Origin: Nocardia beijingensis NBRC 16342
GTDB taxonomy: Bacteria > Actinomycetota > Actinomycetes > Mycobacteriales > Mycobacteriaceae
Length of the DNA stretch: 64,000 nt
Assembly (NCBI RefSeq): GCF_001612785.1
Contig: NZ_BDBC01000054.1
Location: 58,899 to 122,898, forward strand
Direction of reading: 5' to 3'
A program made the position numbers and the translations under genes. This document shows positions 35,285-44,662 of this stretch, in pieces. The notes beneath the pieces are model-generated. The model ran no database searches, was not told where the DNA came from, and saw nothing but the letters and a program-made list of their open reading frames with translations. Every line of letters begins with the position of its first letter. The first letter of the stretch is position 1.

Positions 35285-36175
35285 CTACCGGCCCTCCCAC
35301 CAGGATCCGGCGATGCGGCCCGCGGCCAGCAGCACCGAAGGCCCGCGCAGCCACGCCGAGCCGCGCTCGAGTCCGACGGTCAGTTCACCGCCCGGCACCC
35401 GGACGGTCACCCGGCCGGAATCCTCCGCGATCCGGAAGCCGTCGGCGGCCAGCGCCGCGGCGGCCGCGGCGACGGTTCCCGTTCCGCAGGAACGCGTTTC
35501 GCCCACCCCGCGCTCGTAGACCCGCATGTCGACCGACGCCTCCCCGTCCAGCGCCGTGACGATCTCCACGTTCACCCCGTGCGGGAACAGGTCCGGATCG
35601 AAGCCGGGCGGCACGGTCAGGTCGAGCTTGCCGAGCGCGTCCGCGGACATGCCCGGATCGACGCAGGCCAGATGCGGATTGCCGACGTCGATGCCGATGC
35701 CAGGCAGTGCCCAGCCCGCGATGGTCGCGGTGGACGGGCCGAGTTCGCGCACCCGGCCCATGCCGACGGTGACATCCCCGGTGACCGAGTTCCCGGCATG
35801 CACGGTGACCGGACGCGCCCCCGCGCGGCTGCCGACGACGAAGCTGTCGCGGGTCTCCAGTCCCGACGCGTGCAGGTAGTGCGCGAACACGCGCACGCCG
35901 TTGCCGCACATCTCGGCGATCGAGCCGTCGGCATTGCGGTAGTCCATGAACCAGTCGTCGGCCTCGACACCGTCGGGAAGCTCCGCGAGCACACCGGCGT
36001 CCCGCAGGGCACCGGCCCGCGCGACCCGCAGCACGCCGTCCGCGCCGAGCCCGCGCCTGCGATCACACAGCGCGCCGACCTGCTCGGCGGTCAGCGCGAG
36101 GCCGGCTTGCGGGTCCGGCAGCACCACGAAATCGTTTTCGGTGCCATGGCCCTTGGTGAACTCGATGTCCGGCAC
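35285..36175 (-). CDS. dapF: diaminopimelate epimerase
   Basis: DapF interconverts LL- and meso-diaminopimelate for lysine and peptidoglycan. The 296-residue protein carries both catalytic cysteines in the motifs A-E-M-C-G-N-G and R-S-C-G-T-G-T-V. The start is a GTG beginning M-P-D-I-E-F-T-K-G-H-G-T-E-N-D, a conserved N-terminus. It is part of the run miaA - rRNA methyltransferase - dapF - hflX. Confidence 0.97.
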   Translation of the reverse strand: MPDIEFTKGHGTENDFVVLPDPQAGLALTAEQVGALCDRRRGLGADGVLRVARAGALRDAGVLAELPDGVEADDWFMDYRNADGSIAEMCGNGVRVFAHYLHASGLETRDSFVVGSRAGARPVTVHAGNSVTGDVTVGMGRVRELGPSTATIAGWALPGIGIDVGNPHLACVDPGMSADALGKLDLTVPPGFDPDLFPHGVNVEIVTALDGEASVDMRVYERGVGETRSCGTGTVAAAAAALAADGFRIAEDSGRVTVRVPGGELTVGLERGSAWLRGPSVLLAAGRIAGSWWEGR

Positions 36176-36199
36176 GTGCGATGTCTCCCTGTCTCGTCG

Positions 36200-37036
36200 T
36201 CACTTGGCAAACGTCCGGCGCTGCCGGGAAATTTCGTAGAGCGCCACCGCGGCCGCCGACGGCGCGCCCAGCGAGCTGGCCGTGCCACCCATCGGGATGT
36301 GTACCAGGTCGTCGCAGGCCGTCTGCCAGGCGGCGCTCATGCCGCTGGTCTCGTTGCCGACGACGAGCACGGTCGCGTCGGTGAAGTCGTAGTCGTAGGC
36401 GGCGTGGCTGCCGTGCTCGTCCGTGCCGACGATGCGGGTGGGGATGCCACGGCGGATCTGCCGGTTGCGGAACTCCAGCACCTGCGCCGGCCCGGCGGCG
36501 CGGATCACCGGCACGGCGAACAGCGAACCGGTCGACGCGCGCACCGCTTGGGGGTCGTACTGGTCGGCGCCGTGCCCGGTGACGATGACGCCGCTGGCGC
36601 CGAACGCGTCGGCCGAACGGATCAGCGTGCCGAGGTTGCCCGGCGAGTTGGGCCGGTCGAACACCACGACCACCGGCGCGTCCTCACCAGGCTCACCCGG
36701 TTCGAAGGTCTCCAGCTCGGGCTGACGCGACTCCGCGACCGCCACCAGTTCCGGTATCCCGCCGGCCTTCTCGCCGAGCTCGGCCATCAGCTCGGGCACG
36801 AGACCGACCTGCGGCACGCCGCTGGTGTCCAGCACTTCACGCGCCCAGCCGGACAGCTCGGGGCCGCCGAGGCGGTACAGCAGCGTCTCCAGCGGCCAGT
36901 CGTTGGCCAAGGCCTGCGTGATCGGACGGACCCCCTGCACCAGGAAACGACCGTCGCGATGACGTTTGGTGCGGTTGTTGAGGTAGGCCTGCCACACCTG
37001 GACGGAGGCGTTGCGCGTGCTCACACGTCGGGTCAC
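36200..37036 (-). CDS. TrmH/SpoU family RNA methyltransferase
   Basis: A SAM-dependent 2'-O-ribose methyltransferase of 278 residues. The N-terminal substrate-binding part (F-L-V-Q-G-V-R-P) is followed by the SPOUT knot motifs N-S-P-G-N-L-G-T-L-I-R, V-G-N-E-T-S-G-M and I-P-M-G-G-T-A-S-S-L. The start is the GTG at 37036 that overlaps the miaA stop (GTGA); another GTG four codons later is possible. The target, rRNA or tRNA, is not evident. Confidence 0.92.
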   Translation of the reverse strand: MTRRVSTRNASVQVWQAYLNNRTKRHRDGRFLVQGVRPITQALANDWPLETLLYRLGGPELSGWAREVLDTSGVPQVGLVPELMAELGEKAGGIPELVAVAESRQPELETFEPGEPGEDAPVVVVFDRPNSPGNLGTLIRSADAFGASGVIVTGHGADQYDPQAVRASTGSLFAVPVIRAAGPAQVLEFRNRQIRRGIPTRIVGTDEHGSHAAYDYDFTDATVLVVGNETSGMSAAWQTACDDLVHIPMGGTASSLGAPSAAAVALYEISRQRRTFAK

Positions 37037-37965
37037 TGCGAAGTCCGTTCTTTCTCGTCGAGCAGGGCCAGCGCCGTCGCGGCCGCGTCCGGGGCGGCGC
37101 CGTCCACCCACCGCACCCGGGGATCGCGCCGGAACCAGGAGCGTTGCCTGCGCACGTAGCGCCGGGTGCCGATCAGGGTGCGTTCCTGAGCGTGGTTCAG
37201 GTCGTATTCGTTGTCCAAATAGGCCAGGATTTGCGCGTAGCCGATCGCGCGGCGGGCCGTGACGCCCTCCCGCAAGCCGCGCTCGATCAGGCCCAGCACC
37301 TCCTCGACCAGCCCGCCGTCGAACATGGCCGCGGTGCGCCGCTCGATGCGCGCGTCCAGCGCCGCGGTCTCCCGGTCGACGCCGATGATGACGGTGCCCC
37401 AGCGTGGCTGCCCGATGGTCGGCGCGGAGGCGGCGAACGGCCGTCCGGTGAGTTCCACGACCTCGAGCGCACGCACCATGCGGCGCCCGTCGGTGGGCAG
37501 GATGGTGGCCGCGGCCGCCGGATCGGCCGCGCGCAGCGCCGCGTGCACGGCCGCGACGCCCTGCTCGGCGAGCACCGCCTCCCACCGCGCCCGCACGGCC
37601 GGATCGGTGGCCGGGAACTCCCATTGGTCCAGCAGCGCCTGGACGTACATCATCGAGCCGCCCACGATGACGGGCACCCGGCCGCGCCCCATGATCGCGA
37701 CGACGTCCGCGCTCGCCGCCGCCTGATACGCGGCCACGGACGCGGTGTCGGTCACCGCGAGCACGTCGAGCTGGTGGTGCGGGATGCCGCGGCGCTGCGC
37801 TACGGGCAGCTTTGCGGTGCCGATGTCCATGCCGCGGTACAGCTGCATGGCGTCGATGTTCACGATCTCGCCGCCGAGTCGTTCGGCCAGGTCGAGCGCG
37901 AGGTCGGATTTGCCGGTCGCGGTGGGGCCGACGACCGCGATCGGAGTGATGGCGGGGTCCGTCAC
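37033..37965 (-). CDS. miaA: tRNA dimethylallyltransferase
   Basis: MiaA adds the isopentenyl group to A37 of tRNAs reading UNN codons; MiaB, encoded at 41207-42760, then methylthiolates it. The 310-residue enzyme has the P-loop G-P-T-A-T-G-K-S, the D-A-M-Q-L-Y-R-G-M motif and the G-G-S-M-M-Y-V-Q-A-L segment. GTG start; 4-base overlaps join it to both neighbours, so the cluster is an operon. Confidence 0.97.
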   Translation of the reverse strand: MTDPAITPIAVVGPTATGKSDLALDLAERLGGEIVNIDAMQLYRGMDIGTAKLPVAQRRGIPHHQLDVLAVTDTASVAAYQAAASADVVAIMGRGRVPVIVGGSMMYVQALLDQWEFPATDPAVRARWEAVLAEQGVAAVHAALRAADPAAAATILPTDGRRMVRALEVVELTGRPFAASAPTIGQPRWGTVIIGVDRETAALDARIERRTAAMFDGGLVEEVLGLIERGLREGVTARRAIGYAQILAYLDNEYDLNHAQERTLIGTRRYVRRQRSWFRRDPRVRWVDGAAPDAAATALALLDEKERTSQ

Positions 37966-38726
37966 GGCGCGTCGTCTCCCGCGGGCCGCCAGAGGCTCAC
38001 GTGGTAGCCGACGCCGAACGGAGCGGCGCGGTACCGCGTCTGCACCAGGGGGTCGGTGCGGAACAGTCCGGCCAGCACCTGATAGGCCGGGCGGCCCGCC
38101 ACGCCCAGGTCGGCGCACAACTCGGGGTCGAGTGCCCGCAGCGCGGCGCGATCACCGGTGCTCAGCGCCTGGTCGAGCCGATCCTGCACCGGACGCGCCC
38201 GTTCGTCGAGATAGCCGGGGGCCTTGACGGACAGCGTCGCCGCCCCGTCGGCGACGACCAGCACACCGCGCGGCTCGTCGTCGCCGTCCAGCTCCGCCCG
38301 CAGCTTCGCCCCGTACTCCTGGCAATGCTGCGCGGGTGCGCCCGCGGCGACGATGCTCGCCTCGGCGACGGCGTCGGGGGCCACCTGCCCGCGCAACCAC
38401 GCGCCGATCAGCACGGCCAGCGGCAACCCGGCATCGGCCGGGCTCCCCCCGGCGACCGCGGCACGGGAGAGGCCGACCCGCACGTCAACGCCGAAGCCAC
38501 GGAACGTGCCTGCGGTATCGGGACCGAACGTGCGGTCGTCCGCACCGACGCCGACCACCGTCCAGCGGCCCGTCACGGCCGCGAGGGCGCGCACGGTGTC
38601 GAGCACCGCCGACCGCAGCACCGCGCGCGGGTCCGAATCCCCTGGTCCCGCCGTGTCCGTCCGGCCGCCGCACAGTTCGGGAACCAGCACGGGCGGCGAA
38701 GGGACGAGGGCGGCGACGGAGAACAC
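37962..38726 (-). CDS. class III extradiol dioxygenase-like protein (Rv2728c-like)
   Basis: A 254-residue conserved protein located directly upstream of miaA as in mycobacteria. The N-terminus (A-A-L-V-P-S-P-P-V-L-V-P-E-L) and the general layout resemble the LigB/class III extradiol dioxygenase fold, but clear iron-binding His pairs are not obvious, so catalysis is doubtful. It begins with GTG and has no recognisable ribosome-binding site, which would fit leaderless translation. Confidence 0.85.
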   Translation of the reverse strand: MFSVAALVPSPPVLVPELCGGRTDTAGPGDSDPRAVLRSAVLDTVRALAAVTGRWTVVGVGADDRTFGPDTAGTFRGFGVDVRVGLSRAAVAGGSPADAGLPLAVLIGAWLRGQVAPDAVAEASIVAAGAPAQHCQEYGAKLRAELDGDDEPRGVLVVADGAATLSVKAPGYLDERARPVQDRLDQALSTGDRAALRALDPELCADLGVAGRPAYQVLAGLFRTDPLVQTRYRAAPFGVGYHVSLWRPAGDDAP

Positions 38727-38837
38727 GTCGTAACCGTAGTCGTTGCCCGGAGCACCGGCGCCGCCCGGCTTCGAGTGTCTCTGCCGGAAACACCGCCAGG
38801 ATTGATAGTGTTCGAGGAGCTACAACCCAGGTCATCA

Positions 38838-38860
38838 GGGGTTGGAATCCCCGGGATTCC
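38838..38860 (+). other. two mutually exclusive hairpins upstream of the DUF349 gene
   Basis: GGGG (38838-38841) can pair with CCCC (38849-38852), and GGAATCC (38844-38850) can pair with GGATTCC (38854-38860). The two hairpins share bases, so only one can form at a time. They lie about 107 bases before the DUF349 gene start in a 240-base divergent region. Function is unknown. Confidence 0.4.
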
Positions 38861-38966
38861 TCCGTGGGAAGGCGTGGATCGATGGTCACAAGGGCTCGGA
38901 CCGGGTTGAATGGGATGAGCTAGGGCGTAACCAGGCAGCCGTGACGCGCGGCAGGGACGAGGAAAA

Positions 38967-40343
38967 ATGACCGACAGCAACGGAACCGCGAAAGCCGGCC
39001 CCGGCAAGATGCCCCGTTCTTCCGGTGCCCCGAAACCGGGCCGCTCGATTCAACCGCCCAAACCGCACGCGGTCAAACCCGCCCCGGGCCCGGCCCAGCA
39101 GCATCCCCATCCCGTCGTCGTGCCCACCGTCTCCGATCCGAGCCTGTGGGGCCGGGTCGACGAGGACGGCACCGCCTGGGTGAAGACCGCCGAGGGCGAA
39201 CGCCAGGTCGGCTCGTGGCAGGCCGGTGACGCCGCGGAGGGCCTGGCCCACTTCGGCCGCCGGTTCGACGATCTGGCCACCGAGGTCGCCCTGCTGGAGG
39301 CCAGGCTGGCCGCTGGCGCGGACGCGCGCAAGACCAAGGCCGCCGCCGTCGCGCTCGCCGAGTCGCTGCCGACCGCCGCCGTCATCGGCGACATCGAGGG
39401 CCTGGCCCGCCGCCTGCAAGCCATCGCCGAACACTCCGAGGAAGCCGCCGCGCACGCGAAGGAAGAGAAGGAGCGCGCCAGGCACGAGCACACCGAGCGC
39501 AAGGAGGCGCTGGCCGCCGAGGCGGAGAAGATCGCCGCCGAGTCCACCCAGTGGAAGGCCGCGGGCGATCGGTTGCGCGAGATCCTCGACGAGTGGAAGT
39601 CCATCCGCGGCGTGGACCGCAAGGTCGACGACGCGCTGTGGAAGCGCTACTCCAAGGCGCGCGAGGCGTTCAACCGGCGCCGCGGCGCGCACTTCGCCGA
39701 GCTGGATCGCGAACGCGCCGCCGCGAAGGCGCGCAAGGAAGAACTCTGCGTGCAGGCCGAGGAGCTGTCCGGCTCCACCGACTGGGTGGGCACCGCGAGC
39801 GTCTTCCGCGACCTGCTCACCGAGTGGAAGGCAGCGGGCCGCGCGCCGCGCGAGGCCGACGAGGCGCTGTGGCGACGCTTCAAGAGCGCGCAGGACGTCT
39901 TCTTCGCCGCGCGCAACGCCGCGGTCTCCGAGCGCGACGCCGAGTTCGAGCACAACGCCGCCGCCAAGGAGGAACTGCTGAACGCCTACGCCTTCATCGA
40001 TCCGTCCGCCGACCTGGAAACAGCCCGCAGTGCGCTGCGCGAGCTCCAGGAGAAGTGGGACGCCATCGGCAAGGTGCCGCGCGAGCGCATGCAGGAACTG
40101 GAAGGCAAGCTGCGGGCGATCGAGAAGCGCGTGCGCGACGCCGTCGACGCGCAGTGGCGGCGCACCGACCCGGAGGCGATGGCCCGCGCCGCCCAGTTCC
40201 GTGAGCGCGTGGCGCAGTTCGAGGAGCAGGCCGCGAAGGCGCAGGCCGCGGGCAAGGCTCGGGACGCGGAGAAGGCGCTCGAACAGGCCAAGCAGTGGCG
40301 GGAGTGGGCCGAGGCCGCCGAGGGCGCCGTCAGCAACCGCTGA
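38967..40343 (+). CDS. DUF349 domain protein (Rv2731-like)
   Basis: A 458-residue protein with a Pro-rich N-terminal 60 residues, a small beta region (S-L-W-G-R-V-D-E-D-G) and then four or more DUF349 helical repeats with W-K-A-A-G and W-x-x-F motifs. It is highly charged and predicted to form long coiled coils. Orthologous position to Rv2731. Its role is unknown; DUF349 proteins have been linked to translation or cell-wall stress in some bacteria. Confidence 0.92.
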   Translation: MTDSNGTAKAGPGKMPRSSGAPKPGRSIQPPKPHAVKPAPGPAQQHPHPVVVPTVSDPSLWGRVDEDGTAWVKTAEGERQVGSWQAGDAAEGLAHFGRRFDDLATEVALLEARLAAGADARKTKAAAVALAESLPTAAVIGDIEGLARRLQAIAEHSEEAAAHAKEEKERARHEHTERKEALAAEAEKIAAESTQWKAAGDRLREILDEWKSIRGVDRKVDDALWKRYSKAREAFNRRRGAHFAELDRERAAAKARKEELCVQAEELSGSTDWVGTASVFRDLLTEWKAAGRAPREADEALWRRFKSAQDVFFAARNAAVSERDAEFEHNAAAKEELLNAYAFIDPSADLETARSALRELQEKWDAIGKVPRERMQELEGKLRAIEKRVRDAVDAQWRRTDPEAMARAAQFRERVAQFEEQAAKAQAAGKARDAEKALEQAKQWREWAEAAEGAVSNR

Positions 40344-40387
40344 GATATCGGCCCTCTCGGCACGAACAGCGGCCCCGCCCGATCTCA

Positions 40388-40432
40388 CACGGTCGTCGCA
40401 ACACTCTCGAGCGAGAGGTTACGGCGACCGTG
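40388..40432. terminator. bidirectional terminator-like hairpin
   Basis: CACGGTCG (40388-40395) pairs with CGACCGTG (40425-40432), and inside this CTCTCG (40404-40409) pairs with CGAGAG (40412-40417). It lies between the convergent DUF349 and membrane-protein genes. Confidence 0.65.
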
Positions 40433-40481
40433 TCGTGTTCCGAGGATGTGGCCGAGGCTGACGACAGCTGGTCAGGACTGG

Positions 40482-41210
40482 TCAGGAATCGCCCATGAGG
40501 CGACGGCGGTCGCGTTCCTCCGCCGCCGCGGCGGCGTTGCGGCGCTGCTCCTCGGCGGCCAGGTGCAGCGCGGTGCGGCTCCACACCACGCGGATCCAGT
40601 GGAAGGTGAGCACGACGGTCACGATGGCGCCGAGGATCAGGCCGATGCCGGGGCCCGCGCCGATGTAGTTGCCCAGTCCCGGCGTCTGGCGGTGCCAGAT
40701 GGACAGCACGCCGAACACGCTCGCGACGGCGCTGCCCGCGACCGCGATCCACGCCAGCACCCAGCGGCGGGTCATCAGCGCCAGCATCGAGAACCCGATG
40801 CCGAACACCACGACGAACCACACGTAGATCCGCGAGGGCAGCCCGATGTGCTCGGCCCGCGCGACATCGGTGTTCAGCAGCACGTCGAAGCCGCGTGCCG
40901 CGCCCGCGTGCGGCAGCACCAGCGAGGCCAGCAGCAGGAACACCGCGCCTGCCACCACCATCGCGCGGACGCCCGGATCGATCTCACCGGCGATCTTGCG
41001 CTCGACGGCGTCCAGATCGTCGCGGAACTGTTCGAAGTCGCTGGTGCTCTCGACCGAGCTCACTGAGTCCTCGTTTCGTTCGTCTCCAGCGGGGCGCGCC
41101 TGCTCGCGCCCCGGCGTCGCCGCGGACGCGCCGGGCTGGTCGTCACCGGACGCGGCAGACCCTTCGACGCCACGGGTGACGTCGTCATCGTCGTCCGCGT
41201 TCCTGGTCAT
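40482..41210 (-). CDS. conserved membrane protein (Rv2732c-like)
   Basis: A 242-residue protein with a long acidic cytosolic N-terminus (about 85 residues), four membrane helices (about 86-205) and a charged C-terminal helix rich in Ala, Glu and Arg. It overlaps the miaB stop by 4 bases and is in the same position as Rv2732c. Function is not known. Confidence 0.88.
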   Translation of the reverse strand: MTRNADDDDDVTRGVEGSAASGDDQPGASAATPGREQARPAGDERNEDSVSSVESTSDFEQFRDDLDAVERKIAGEIDPGVRAMVVAGAVFLLLASLVLPHAGAARGFDVLLNTDVARAEHIGLPSRIYVWFVVVFGIGFSMLALMTRRWVLAWIAVAGSAVASVFGVLSIWHRQTPGLGNYIGAGPGIGLILGAIVTVVLTFHWIRVVWSRTALHLAAEEQRRNAAAAAEERDRRRLMGDS

Positions 41211-42760
41211 TCGCCGCAGCCGGTCGAGCAGCCAGCGGCCGCCGGTTCGGGGGCGGGCGCGCCGATGCGGGGCAACCCGAGCCCCACGCCGATCGGCGCG
41301 GTCTTCGGCATGACGCCGCGCTCGTGCGCGTCACCGGCGCGGGTGCGGCGGTGGGTCTTGATCGCGGAATCGGCGACCAGGTGGTGCGGCGCCGCGGCGG
41401 TGATGTCCACCGTGACCAGGTCGCCGGGGCGGATCGGCTCGGCCGTGCCGCCCGGGCGGAAGTGCACCAGCCTGCCGTCGCGGGCGCGTCCGCTCATCCG
41501 CGCGGTGGCGGCGTTCTTCTTGCCCGCGCCCTCGGCTACCAGCAATTCCACCTCGGCGCCGACCAGCTCCTGGTTGGCAGCCAGGGAGATCTCCTCCTGC
41601 AACGCGATGAGCCGGTCATAGCGCTCCTGGACGACGGCCTTGGGCAGCTGGCCGGGCATCTCGGCGGCGGGCGTGCCGGGCCGCTTGGAGTACTGGAAGG
41701 TGAACGCGCTGGTGAAACGCGCCTGCCGGACCACGTCCAGGGTCTGCTGGAAGTCTTCCTCGGTCTCCCCGGGGAAGCCGACGATGATGTCGGTGGTGAT
41801 CGCGGCGTGCGGCATCGCGGCGCGCACCTTGTCGATGATGCCGAGGTAGCGGGCCTTGCGGTAGGAACGGCGCATCGCCTTGAGCACCCGGTCCGAACCC
41901 GACTGCAGCGGCATGTGCAGCTGCGGGCAGATGTTCGGGGTCTCGGCCATGGCCTCGATCACGTCGTCGGTGAACTCCGCCGGATGCGGCGAGGTGAAGC
42001 GGACCCGCTCCAAGCCGTCGATGTGCCCGCACGCGCGCAGCAGCTTGGCGAACGCGCCGCGGTCGCGGGGCTCGTCCGGGTCGGCGAACGAGGCGCCGTA
42101 GGAGTTCACGTTCTGGCCGAGCAGCGTCACCTCGAGCACGCCTTGGTCCACCAGCGCCCGCACCTCGGCGAGTACGTCGCCGGGGCGGCGGTCGACCTCC
42201 TTGCCGCGCAGCGAAGGCACGATGCAGAAGGTGCAGGTGTTGTTGCAGCCGACCGAGATGGAAACCCATCCCGCGTAAGCGGATTCGCGCCTGGCGGGCA
42301 GGGTGGACGGGAACGCCTCCAGCGACTCCAGGATCTCCACCTGGGCTTCCCTGTTGTGCCGAGCCCGCTCCAGCAACACCGGCAGCGAACCGATGTTGTG
42401 GGTGCCGAAGACCACGTCCACCCACGGCGCCTTGCGCACCACGACGTCGCGGTCCTTCTGCGCCAGGCAGCCGCCGACGGCGATCTGCATGCCGGGACGG
42501 CTCGCCTTGATGGGCGCCAGGTGCCCGAGCGTGCCGTAGAGCTTGTTGTCGGCGTTCTCGCGCACCGCGCAGGTGTTGAAGACGACGAGGTCGGCCTGCG
42601 CGCCGGGCGCGGCCTTCACGTAGCCCGCGTCCTCCAGCAAACCCGACAAGCGTTCGGAATCGTGCACGTTCATCTGGCAACCGAAGGTGCGGACCTCGTA
42701 ACTGCGTGCTGTGCCCTCGGCGGGCGCGGGAGCCAACACTGCCTGTCCGATCGAATCCAC
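41207..42760 (-). CDS. miaB: tRNA-2-methylthio-N6-dimethylallyladenosine synthase
   Basis: Radical-SAM enzyme that adds the methylthio group to i6A37 in tRNA. The 517-residue protein has the UPF0004 domain (cysteines in F-G-C-Q-M-N, F-N-T-C-A-V-R and G-G-C-L-A-Q), the radical-SAM motif C-N-N-T-C-T-F-C, and a TRAM domain. A C-terminal extension of about 55 residues ends in C-S-T-G-C-G-E. GTG start at 42760 gives the conserved N-terminus. Confidence 0.97.
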   Translation of the reverse strand: MDSIGQAVLAPAPAEGTARSYEVRTFGCQMNVHDSERLSGLLEDAGYVKAAPGAQADLVVFNTCAVRENADNKLYGTLGHLAPIKASRPGMQIAVGGCLAQKDRDVVVRKAPWVDVVFGTHNIGSLPVLLERARHNREAQVEILESLEAFPSTLPARRESAYAGWVSISVGCNNTCTFCIVPSLRGKEVDRRPGDVLAEVRALVDQGVLEVTLLGQNVNSYGASFADPDEPRDRGAFAKLLRACGHIDGLERVRFTSPHPAEFTDDVIEAMAETPNICPQLHMPLQSGSDRVLKAMRRSYRKARYLGIIDKVRAAMPHAAITTDIIVGFPGETEEDFQQTLDVVRQARFTSAFTFQYSKRPGTPAAEMPGQLPKAVVQERYDRLIALQEEISLAANQELVGAEVELLVAEGAGKKNAATARMSGRARDGRLVHFRPGGTAEPIRPGDLVTVDITAAAPHHLVADSAIKTHRRTRAGDAHERGVMPKTAPIGVGLGLPRIGAPAPEPAAAGCSTGCGE

Positions 42761-42906
42761 CCGTCCAGGGTACGGGGCGGCCTCCGGTCGCTTTCGCGGG
42801 CATCTGCCCAGGCTCGGGGGGCGGTCCGCGGCCGAAGCCGGAGGACCCGCGAAGTTACGCGCACATGTCGAATCGGCGTGGCGAGAGGGTGTGTCGCCGA
42901 AAGTCG

Positions 42907-42927
42907 GGCAAATTTCCGATTTTTGCC
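42907..42927 (+). promoter_or_regulatory. GGCAAA-N9-TTTGCC inverted repeat at the gluA start
   Basis: A 6-bp inverted repeat with an AT-rich core lies 8 bases before the first gluA ATG, so it covers the expected ribosome-binding site or promoter core. It is the best operator candidate for the glutamate uptake operon. Confidence 0.45.
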
Positions 42928-42934
42928 TAAGGTC

Positions 42935-43750
42935 ATGACCATGACCGACGACGCCGCCGCTCCCGGCACGACCGGGGACGCCTCTGCCGGGGACGTCAGC
43001 GCCGCCACCAGCGCGCCGCCGATGATCTTGATGCGCAACGTGGACAAACACTTCGGCGACCTGCACGTGCTGAAGGACATCAATCTCGAGGTCCCCAAGG
43101 GCCAGGTCGTCATCGTGCTGGGGCCGTCCGGCTCCGGCAAGTCGACGCTGTGTCGCACCATCAACCGGCTGGAGCCGATCGATTCCGGCGACATCGCCAT
43201 CGACGGGACCCCGCTGCCCGCCGAGGGCCGCGCGCTGGCCGCGCTGCGCGCCGACGTGGGCATGGTCTTCCAGTCCTTCAACCTCTTCGCGCACAAGACC
43301 ATCCTCGAGAACGTCATGCTCGCGCCGGTCAAGGTCCGCAAGGTCAAGAAGGACGACGCTCGGACACGCGCCATGGAACTGCTCGACCGGGTCGGCATCG
43401 CCGATCAGGCCGACAAGTACCCGGCGCAGCTGTCCGGCGGCCAGCAGCAGCGCGTCGCCATCGCCAGGGCGCTGGCGATGAGCCCGAAGGTGATGCTGTT
43501 CGACGAGCCGACCTCCGCCCTGGACCCGGAGATGGTCAACGAGGTGCTCGAGGTCATGGTGTCGCTGGCCAAGGACGGGATGACGATGCTGGTCGTCACC
43601 CACGAGATGGGCTTCGCGCGCCGCGCGGGGAATCGGGTGCTGTTCATGGCCGACGGCCAGGTGGTGGAGGACGCGGCGCCGGACGCCTTCTTCACCGCCC
43701 CGAAGTCCGAGCGTGCGAAGGACTTCCTGGGCAAGATCTTGAGCCACTGA
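42935..43750 (+). CDS. gluA: glutamate ABC transporter, ATP-binding protein
   Basis: Energy-coupling subunit of a polar amino-acid importer. The 271-residue protein has Walker A G-P-S-G-S-G-K-S-T, Q-loop, signature L-S-G-G-Q-Q-Q-R-V-A-I-A-R-A-L and Walker B V-M-L-F-D-E-P-T. The first 35 residues are an Ala/Gly/Asp-rich extension. There are two ATG codons six bases apart; the first is given. The order gluA-B-C-D matches the glutamate system of Corynebacterium. Confidence 0.94.
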   Translation: MTMTDDAAAPGTTGDASAGDVSAATSAPPMILMRNVDKHFGDLHVLKDINLEVPKGQVVIVLGPSGSGKSTLCRTINRLEPIDSGDIAIDGTPLPAEGRALAALRADVGMVFQSFNLFAHKTILENVMLAPVKVRKVKKDDARTRAMELLDRVGIADQADKYPAQLSGGQQQRVAIARALAMSPKVMLFDEPTSALDPEMVNEVLEVMVSLAKDGMTMLVVTHEMGFARRAGNRVLFMADGQVVEDAAPDAFFTAPKSERAKDFLGKILSH

Positions 43751-43801
43751 CCTGCCGGACACAGCGGCCAGCACACCCACTGGATAGGGAGAAGGAACTC
43801 G

Positions 43802-44638
43802 ATGAGGATCAATCGCGCTCTGCGCATCGGCGTCGGGGCGATCGCCCTGACACTCGCCGCCGCGACCGCCACCGCGTGTGGCGGCGGCAGCGACAAATCC
43901 GCCCTGGATCACGCCAAGGACGGCAAGCTCACCATCGGCATCAAGTTCGACCAGCCGGGCCTTGGCCTGCGGAACAAGGACGGGTCCTACAGCGGCTTCG
44001 ATGTCGAGGTGGCCAAGTACGTCGCCGGGAAACTGGGGGTGCAGCCGAACGACATCACGTTCAAGGAGGCGCCGTCGCCGCAGCGCGAGACCCTGATCGA
44101 GAACGGGCAGGTCGACTACATCGTCGCCACCTACTCGATCAGCGACAAGCGCAAGGAGAAGGTCGACTTCGCCGGTCCGTACTACGTCGCGGGACAGTCG
44201 CTGCTGGTGCGCGCCGACAACACCGACATCAACGGCCCGGACAATCTGAAGGGCAAGAAGGTCTGCTCGGTGAAGGGCTCCACCCCGGCGCAGAACATCG
44301 AGAAGAACTACCCCGACACGCAGTTGCAGACCAACGACACCTACTCGCTGTGCCTCGAGGGGCTGCGCGCGGGTTCCTGGGACGCGGTGACCACCGACGA
44401 CATCATCCTGGCCGGATACGCGGCGCAGAGCAGCGGCGCGTTCAAGGTCGTCGGCAAGCCGTTCACCACCGAGAACTACGGCATCGGGTTGAAGAAGGGC
44501 GACAAGGAACTGCGCGACAAGATCAACGACGCGATCGAGGCGATGATCGCCGACGGTTCCTGGAAGAAGGCGTTCGACTCGACCGTGGGCGCGTCGGGCT
44601 ACCAGGCCCCGCAGCCGCCGACGGTGAACCGGTACTGA
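43802..44638 (+). CDS. gluB: glutamate-binding lipoprotein of the ABC transporter
   Basis: Substrate-binding protein, 278 residues, with a lipoprotein signal (hydrophobic segment followed by T-A-T-A-C-G-G-G; Cys near residue 26). The periplasmic-binding-protein type II fold includes the conserved Y-S-G-F-D-V-E-V segment and the R-E-T-L-I-E-N-G-Q-V-D-Y-I-V-A-T-Y motif. GGGAGAAGGAA lies before the ATG. Confidence 0.95.
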   Translation: MRINRALRIGVGAIALTLAAATATACGGGSDKSALDHAKDGKLTIGIKFDQPGLGLRNKDGSYSGFDVEVAKYVAGKLGVQPNDITFKEAPSPQRETLIENGQVDYIVATYSISDKRKEKVDFAGPYYVAGQSLLVRADNTDINGPDNLKGKKVCSVKGSTPAQNIEKNYPDTQLQTNDTYSLCLEGLRAGSWDAVTTDDIILAGYAAQSSGAFKVVGKPFTTENYGIGLKKGDKELRDKINDAIEAMIADGSWKKAFDSTVGASGYQAPQPPTVNRY

Positions 44639-44662
44639 GCCTCCGAATCGTCCGCCCGGCAC

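Noticed and set aside
40468..40487. Tandem CTGGTCAGGA repeat
   Set aside because: Two 10-base copies at the 3' end of a coding sequence; too short and isolated to interpret.
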